Assembly (NCBI GenBank): GCA_027924645.1
Contig: BSBN01001807.1
Span: forward strand, 14,402,001-14,466,000
Source: Cunninghamia lanceolata
Lineage: Eukaryota > Streptophyta > Pinopsida > Cupressales > Cupressaceae
Direction: 5' to 3'
Length of the DNA stretch: 64,000 nucleotides
Made by a program: the position numbers and the translations under genes. Every line of letters begins with the position of its first letter. Within the stretch, counting starts at the first letter, position 1. The notes under the pieces were generated by a model. It was not told the DNA's origin and ran no database searches. It saw nothing but the letters and a program-made list of their open reading frames with translations. Of the stretch, positions 58,021-64,000 are shown one piece after another.

Positions 58021-58027
58021 AGAAGAA

Positions 58028-58030
<3 letters not shown>

Positions 58031-58068
<38 letters not shown>
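58031..58068. repeat. (TA)n microsatellite
   Basis: About 19 uninterrupted TA units. The 76-residue ORF that reads Ile-Tyr repeats across it is an artefact. Confidence 0.95.
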
Positions 58069-58072
<4 letters not shown>

Positions 58073-58893
58073 CAGTAAGTATACCTATGCTGTTAAATTA
58101 CTCTATTTGGTAGATTTCAATGATGTAAAAATGGTAAAGTAGTAAAATTAGTAGTTCTCTGATTTTGTTAGAAAAGCAAACTAAACGAATACTTTAGGTC
58201 ATTGTGGTAATCATTTTTTCCATCAGGTCTAAACGAATTATCAGCAATAAAAACATGCATGTTGTATCAGTCAAAGGCTTTAAATATACCTCGTCAAGAA
58301 AGAATGTTTAACTGTTAATAATTGGTTACTTTGAAATACCGTAACTCAATCCAGTTAAACTCCTAAACCCAGTAAACAGATAATAATGCATTTGAAAAAA
58401 TTGATATTTTTTAGGTCACCCCAAGCGAAACATCAATTTAGTGTATGAGAGCCCTTTATTTTATATATTGTTCAATGAGGTGAACAACCTATCCGCTTCT
58501 AGATTCAAACTTGTGAATTCCATGATGGAGTACACAATCCAACATGAATGGAGCAAATCTAAAGAGAAGCTTTTCACATTATAATTAAATTAGTGAAGAT
58601 AAGAAAATGAAGAAATATAATTGAGAAAATAAAAAATCCTGAAACAAAAGAACAACTGTTTTAACTCTACCCACATGCCCTAACTTGGGATGATGTACTG
58701 TTCCCAGCTGTACGAACTAGGAGAAAAAATGACCAAAAAGATGAGGACCATGAGATCCATACTGCTTCCTCTGTGTTGTCTCTGAGTTGCAAGAAATGAC
58801 AGAAGATGGAGCTCTGATGTTAAACCATGAATTTCATAATGAATAATATATGCACATAATAAGCCATGCAGCAGGATCCTCAAGAAATCAAAG
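58069..58893. other. Non-coding, includes presumed 3' UTR of the 58.9 kb exon
   Basis: No gene is visible. The part just left of 58,894 should be 3' untranslated sequence of the minus-strand exon. A minus-strand AATAAA-type signal (TTTATT in plus) is at about 58,456. Confidence 0.4.
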
Positions 58894-59058
58894 CTACATT
58901 AAACTTCCTGGTACCCTCTTCTTCGGGCGTCTCTCATCAAGTTCATTCATCCAGTCAGATAGCCAAAGGAGACCCTTATACCCAGAATATATTGCTCCAA
59001 CAAGCACCAGTAAAAAGAAAACTATGAGTACCCACTTGCATATTTTAGTGAATATTTC
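58894..59058 (-). CDS. Last exon of an unknown membrane protein gene
   Basis: 54 codons plus stop, following a good acceptor (TATGTTTCTTGCAG at 59,059) in phase 0. It reads EIFTKICKWV, a hydrophobic segment of about 20 residues (VLIVFFLLVLVGAIYSGYKG), then LLWLSDWMNELDERRPKKRV and PGSLM. One membrane helix near the C-terminus with a basic tail outside it suggests a type I or tail-anchored protein. I do not recognise the family. It has no stop or frameshift, unlike everything else here, and may belong to a live gene with long introns. Other exons should lie to the right on the minus strand, possibly beyond the window. Confidence 0.55.
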   Translation of the reverse strand, partial: EIFTKICKWVLIVFFLLVLVGAIYSGYKGLLWLSDWMNELDERRPKKRVPGSLM

Positions 59059-59255
59059 CTGCAAGAAACATAGATGCCGAGGACAACACAATTAAAGTCC
59101 AGACACATAGTACCATTCCATATATGAATATGTATTAATCAAAAATTCAAAACACAATTGTACGCACAGAAAAATAATATCAAATACTAATTACAATTAC
59201 CAGTCTATGATGTACCTTGCTAAAGCAAACTATTTTATATGAAATAGAGGATAAA

Positions 59256-59815
59256 AGTTAAGTATGAGTAGAAGTATCTTATCCATGACTATCTATCTTA
59301 AGGCCCCACAGATTATATAGTCTACTGCAATTGAAACACTCCCCAGCTTCTATATTGTTGTCAATGACAGCAGATGTAGAACACTAGTAATTCAGTTTGA
59401 AAACTACAAAAGCAATTAACATCTGAAAAAGCTTCACGTCTAAAATTGAACCTTCAAAAGTCCAACCAGGAAAGAAAGAAGCCTATTTCTTATAACTCAT
59501 TTGACTACAAAACAATTTAATCACAACAGTATGAATAAAAGTATCTTATATATGACCATCTGACTGTCTTAAAGGCTAAAGCCCCACAGATAATCTATTC
59601 TGCTGCAACTGAAGCACTCTTTGGCTTCTATATTGTTGTCAATGACAACAGATGTAGAACACTATTAATTTAATATGAGAATTACAAAAGCAAAGTAACA
59701 TCTGAAAAAGCCTCACATCTCAAATGGGACCCTTCAAAATATGTCCAACTAGGAGAAGAAAGAAGCCTCTTTGTTACCACCCATTTGACTGCAAAACAAT
59801 TTAATCACAACACTT
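59256..59815. repeat. Tandem duplication of about 275 bp in putative intron
   Basis: 59,256-59,530 and 59,531-59,815 share long stretches: GAAGTATCTTAT/AAAGTATCTTAT, TTCTATATTGTTGTCAATGA and ACAAAACAATTTAATCACAA. Divergence by eye is about 15%. It is non-coding. Confidence 0.75.
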
Positions 59816-60159
59816 ATTTTGGATGGAACAAAGATCTCTCTCCCATATCTGCTCTTAACACATATAATTATTGGAAAAGCTTGTGTGAAATCCATATCTA
59901 TCCTTACGGGCAAAATAACTCAAATTACAGCCGATCCTGTTTACTGCCAGCAAATTTTCTTCACAAACTCCATTCCTACCCCAGTTTTAACTGTTTTTTC
60001 CAACATAGAATAATATTTATCCAGCCATTAATGAGGGTTTTGAATATAGAATGAATGCAAATCTAACGTCACACACAAAAACACACGGAAAAAATAACTA
60101 AATCCAAAACAAATTCTCATTAAAAAAACAATATAATGAAATACTCAAGGGAGCTCCAC

Positions 60160-61074
60160 TCTCATTCATAAAACAACTTACATTACATTATAAAGGCCTC
60201 CCTTGTCCCTGATGAAGAAGAAGACAGCCATGGAAACACTCCACTATTGCACTTTTTCTCCCTACACACTCACTCAAAACCATTCTCCACGATAATGTTA
60301 ATGCTTTTATATTGATTCACATAAGGATCCATTTTGTTTCTAAACATGGGACAAACTCTTAGAACGTGGAGGGTAGTATAGAACATCCATGTGCAGGCTT
60401 TGGTGTAAGAGTGAAAACTAAGTGTTCTTGTCTCTATGGCAAATTTGCCAATTGCAACAGGTGGCAAAAGCGAATTCACCACAGCAATTTAAAAAAAATC
60501 TCCAGAAAGTGGTGAATTTGATTTGCGTGAAAGAATACATCCCATGACATTCCAGTTTCCAGTTTCTCTTCAGTTTTCTTGATTGTTTCAACTTCCAAAG
60601 ACTTTGTAAAGCTATATATAACCCATTGTAACACAAATTGATTATCTAGTTACTAGTAGCATTTTGCGAGCATGTAGAGGGAATTTGGAGTAGTAAATGC
60701 AAGTTTTCTGAGTTCCTAATCGACTGTTGCAAGTTCAGATGCAGAGGAGTTGGATTTGGAGAGAATTTGAGGTCTTAGAAGCTGATACCAGAATTGAATC
60801 ATGCTTAATTATCAAGCCCAAGATGCTTAGACCAGTTGTATTTTCCATTGGAGTAGTTCTAAGTGAGATTGTGCTCATATTTGCTGAAGTTTTCACCCAT
60901 AAGTGGGTTTCTGTAGGGTATAATGGTGTTACTCTTTGTGGTGATCTTATTCTCTCTGTTTGGTTTCAATTCTTCTTGCATTTCTTGCTAATTAAAATCA
61001 GTCTTATTGCTCTCTAAGTTAAGATCCGTTTGTTGATGACTATGATATGGAATATCCATTGTAGTTTACGGATC
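60160..61074 (+). mobile_element. LTR copy related to element K (solo or 3' LTR)
   Basis: Its end (TCTAAGTTAAGATCCG ... TAGTTTACGGATCA at about 61,074) and its middle (AACATTCCAGTTTCCAG-like, GTGCAGGCTTTGGTGTAAGAG) match the LTR that ends at 62,415, though strongly diverged. No primer-binding site follows it, so it is a solo LTR or a 3' LTR. The left end is a guess. Confidence 0.5.
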
Positions 61075-61500
61075 ATATATCTACAAACATTTTAATGCTT
61101 TATTATAGTAATGCCAAGATTCCATCATAAATCACGTATCGAAATATAAGTTATAATATTCAGTACAATGTGTGTCCCATGTGACAAACTCCTCCCCAAA
61201 TCAAGGTCAAACATTCACCTTCTTCAGGTTCACAATACACGTTTCTCCAGTCTCAAGACAAAAACATAATCCATTGTCAATAGAAAACCCAGCATTAGGC
61301 ATCTCATCCACTAGAAAATTCAAGTAATACACATCAAAACTGTAGACTTTGTTATGTTTTATTTTGATTGGTGAAACAGGGGTTGTCAATGAGACCAGGG
61401 GTTGTCAACGAGACCTAGCCATGATACCATGAAAACATTGGAAACCATTAATAGAAAATTTTTCCAGTTTACATCGGAATTTAAGAAGTATGCTGGAAAA
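61075..61500. other. No gene seen between the two K-type LTRs
   Basis: A short minus-strand ORF (61,207-61,389; GFSIDNGLCFCLETGETCIV) has protein-like composition but no recognised family and no splice signals I can trust. Confidence 0.35.
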
Positions 61501-62415
61501 CATTATCATCCATTTGCTGTCATATTTCAAAAAACGACAAACAACTATAACATCACTCCCAATTAGCATTGCTTCCATTATTTCAAAATCTTGGTCCTTT
61601 GCCTTGTTCCCCTACAACAAAAATTCCTGCACAACCAGCAGAGCTTCTGATCCATAAAGGACCTGAATTTTGTACTTAATGGCATGTTTTTGGAACAAGG
61701 ACAGTCTCTTGAATGCTGGAAAATGTATTAGATGGTATAGGGCATCATAATGCAGGTTTTGGCAGGAGAGAAGATCAGAAAAGTTTGTTTTATGCTTAAA
61801 GTGGCAAAATCGCCAGTTGTCGCAAACAGAGAAAAAATAATCGCTGTGGTAGAACCAAAATTGTAGGTCTGCACAAAGTGCCAAATTCATTACACTTAAA
61901 AATTGTGCATCCAGTAACATTCCAGTTCTCAATTTTTCCTGTTCTTGGTGCATTTTCTGAGTCTCTCCAGCTCCCAAATGCATTGTAATGTTATTAATAC
62001 TATGTGTACATGTGGAATAATCATGTAGTTGGAGAATTCTACTGGTATATCTTTGAGTTACATGACTCATAAAAACAGACGAAGGGAAAGTGATCTCAGA
62101 GTGTTTAGAGGTCATTTTGAGCTAAGTCCAGAGGTGTTCTAGCTCTGTTTGTAAGCCTATAAGGTGAAGACCTCTTCTAGAATCCATTTGGAGTACTTAT
62201 GTGAATGTTTGCTCACCTTTCAGCCGAGCTTTTACTCGAAATCGGTTTCTCCAGGGTAAAACTGTCTCTTAATTATTGTAGTTTGTTCTCTTTGATTTCT
62301 AGTTCCGTGTTCATTGATTGTTTTTATAAGTTCACTTTTGTTGTTCTCCTAAGCTAAGATAAAAAATCCATTGTTGATGAACTATTGGGGGAAATCCGCC
62401 TTAGTTTACAGATCA
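61501..62415 (+). mobile_element. 5' LTR of gypsy element K (left end approximate)
   Basis: Ends TTTACAGATCA at 62,415, two bases before the primer-binding site. Homologous to 60,160-61,074, which supports LTR status. The 167-residue minus-strand ORF at 61,612-62,115 lies wholly inside it and is not a gene. Confidence 0.6.
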
Positions 62416-62417
62416 AG

Positions 62418-62430
62418 TGGTATCAGAGCA
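62418..62430 (+). other. Primer-binding site of gypsy element K
   Basis: TGGTATCAGAGCA, initiator tRNA-Met type. Confidence 0.85.
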
Positions 62431-62499
62431 ATTTCATTTCTTTAGGAAAAGTTGTTGTGAATGTTTGGCAGGTTCATGCCACAACAAGGTTGAGTGGAA

Positions 62500-63410
62500 A
62501 AGAGACTTTACCTTTGCAAAGATACATTGAATCCTATAAGAGGAGAAGTGAGTTGAGAAGCATGGCAAGAGAAGAATAGTTTGATGCTGAATCAAAATTC
62601 CTCAAGATAGAGAATACCATAGCAAGCCTTTCTCAATCAATGGAGAGTCAAGACCATGAAAGGTTTGATGGAGATCCTCTTGGAGAGATTTGAAAGTGAC
62701 AAGCCCAATTCCAATGAAGAAGAGGAGACCCAAAAGGGTGAGTGGAAAGTTCCAAATAAACCTCTATTCAAAGCGGGGGCTAAGATTGAGTTTCTGCCAT
62801 TTGAAGGTGATGTGGATGCACAGAGGCTTGACCATTGGTTGGCTCATTTGGAGGTATACTTTAGCATGCATTCTCTTAACTTAGAACAAAAGATTTCCTT
62901 TGCTAAGAATGGCAAGACATCCTCTGACTTGGTTTGAGAGTTTTTTGTATTCTATGGCTTTAAGGAAACAAGCTCCTATAATTTCTTGGGAACAATTTAA
63001 GATGTTACTTAAGAAACGATTTTATTCTATTTGTTATAGAGAGGAAAAATGTATGGGGTGATTCTTAAAACAAAATGATGGTCAAAGTGTACAAGGCTAT
63101 ACTAGTGAATTCCATAGAAGAGCTGTTCAAATGGAAAAGAACGTACAAGATGAAATTCTAATAAAATACATGGGTCTTCATAGCCATCTTTGCAGACCTG
63201 TTTTGCTTTACAAACTGGTGGACATGGATGAAGCATGTGGACATGCTCATTACCTTGAGGTAGATAGTCCTCCATCCTCTCCTAAGGATAAGGGATCCAA
63301 AGCAAAGAACAAGAAGGTAAATTCCATTAGCACCAAGAAGCCATCTGCACTTCATTGTGACCATTGTCGTAAAGATGGTCATCAAGAGTCGTCTTGTTGA
63401 AAGTTGCATC
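62500..63410 (+). pseudogene. Gypsy element K: gag
   Basis: Ty3/gypsy gag in three frames. N-terminal RYIESYKRRSELRSMAREE (stop at 62,578). Capsid GAKIEFLPFEGDVDAQRLDH and HLEVYFSMHSLNLEQKISFA (62,776-62,910), with a frameshift near 62,905 and the WFE and WEQFK part in another frame. Zinc knuckle CDHCRKDGHQESSC (CX2CX4HX4C) at 63,359-63,400, with its stop right after. It is a pseudogene by these breaks. Confidence 0.8.
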
Positions 63411-63439
63411 CATAAAAGAACCCTCACAAACAAGGTAAT

Positions 63440-64000
63440 AAGGGTAAAAAAGAACTGTAATATTTTTGTTGAGGAGGGTGAAGGACCTAAGGTAATTGAT
63501 TGCACTTTGGAAGTGGATTCTAAGCTTTCTTGCACTCCTAGGAAAGTTGGTTTGTTGGACAAAGAAGCATCATTTAACATCAACATTCATGTAAATGGTG
63601 TTAAGGTTGATTCATTATTTGATTCATGTTCTCAAACTAATCTAATTGCTCAAAATCTGATTGATAAAATTGGCCTTAATACTGTTCAAACCTCCAAGCC
63701 TTATAGGCTCGGTTGGGTCAAAGAAGGCACTGGTATGTTAATTAGTAAGCAATGCAAATTGAGGTTTTGACTATATTTGTTGATGAAATAGTGATAGATG
63801 TTGCTCCTATAGATGTGTGTGGTGTTGTTCTAGGCAATCCATACATGTATGACTGAAAGGCAGTGTTCTATAAGAGGGTAAACAAATACTGCCTCATTAA
63901 AGGTGGAATATCTTTTATGTTGTATGTGTATCGTGGTAAAGAGCAACCTGAGGAGGTCCTGAATCTTCATGGGAAGATGAGTGGCGACACAAGAGTTATT
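63440..64000 (+). pseudogene. Gypsy element K: protease (cut by window end)
   Basis: Retropepsin region: FNINIHVNGVKVDSLFDSCS then QTNLIAQNLIDKIGL (about 63,575-63,680). The catalytic motif reads DSC where DSG or DTG is usual. YRLGWVKEG, a frameshift near 63,765, and then VVLGNPYMYD (63,815), the second landmark of this protease family, with a TGA next. The sequence runs off the window before reverse transcriptase. Confidence 0.75.

Noticed and set aside
61612..62115. 167-residue minus-strand ORF
   Set aside because: It lies inside the LTR of element K, directly before a primer-binding site and gag, and a diverged LTR copy at 60.2-61.1 kb breaks the frame.

Overview
The window is plant nuclear DNA made almost entirely of nested, decayed LTR retrotransposons. 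A very large, repeat-rich seed-plant genome fits best; a gymnosperm such as a conifer is my guess, which the window alone cannot prove. I see no rRNA, tRNA, CRISPR array or bacterial-type gene. Host-like coding sequence is limited to a broken pentatricopeptide-repeat (PPR) gene at 18.5-19.4 kb and one clean terminal exon of an unknown membrane protein at 58.9-59.1 kb.

Layout, left to right. 0-2.27 kb: 5' end of a minus-strand Copia element (gag start, primer-binding site, 1.5 kb LTR) inserted in the pol gene of Tat-type Ty3/gypsy element A. 2.27-10.5 kb: 3' half of A on the plus strand (integrase relic, long spacer, antisense ORF, polypurine tract, 3' LTR). A itself sits in the antisense ORF of a second Tat element, B, whose 3' end runs from 10.5 to about 13.67 kb. 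13.67-16.14 kb: unrecognised minus-strand element J. 16.2-17.1 kb: 12-bp minisatellite. 17.1-20.6 kb: AT-rich DNA and the PPR pseudogene. 20.654-37.135 kb: complete 16.48 kb Tat element C on the minus strand, with two 1038-bp LTRs and a CATAT target-site duplication, inserted in the 3' LTR of Copia element D. 37.1-41.6 kb: rest of D. 41.6-45.1 kb: 5' half of gypsy element E, fused to D. 45.1-about 49.7 kb: decayed chromovirus G. 49.980-55.224 kb: complete gag-only element F with a GTTGT duplication. 56.3-58.0 kb: a TRIM-like mini-element with three LTR copies. 58-60 kb: host-like intron and exon. 60.2-64 kb: gypsy element K (LTR, gag, protease), cut by the window end.

The most notable signal is shared by the three Tat copies A, B and C. 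Between pol and the 3' LTR each carries an antisense gene for a plant mobile domain (PMD, aminotransferase-like) protein. In each copy this gene has its own TATA box about 280-325 bp from the 3' LTR, a 25-codon first exon, a phase-0 intron of about 600 bp, and a second exon reaching toward pol. The intron is filled with short degenerate repeats (GGCGCAT or TTAGTGC type). In element C the same repeats fill the gag leader, in the same orientation relative to gag. Antisense ORFs in Tat elements and PMD genes on transposons are known; the conserved intron with its repeat array and the matching gag-leader array are what I regard as possibly undescribed.

Every coding element is broken. Most stop codons in the antisense gene of C and in the gag of F look like C-to-T or G-to-A changes, which fits long-term cytosine methylation. 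Boundaries given as approximate in the entries could not be fixed by eye.
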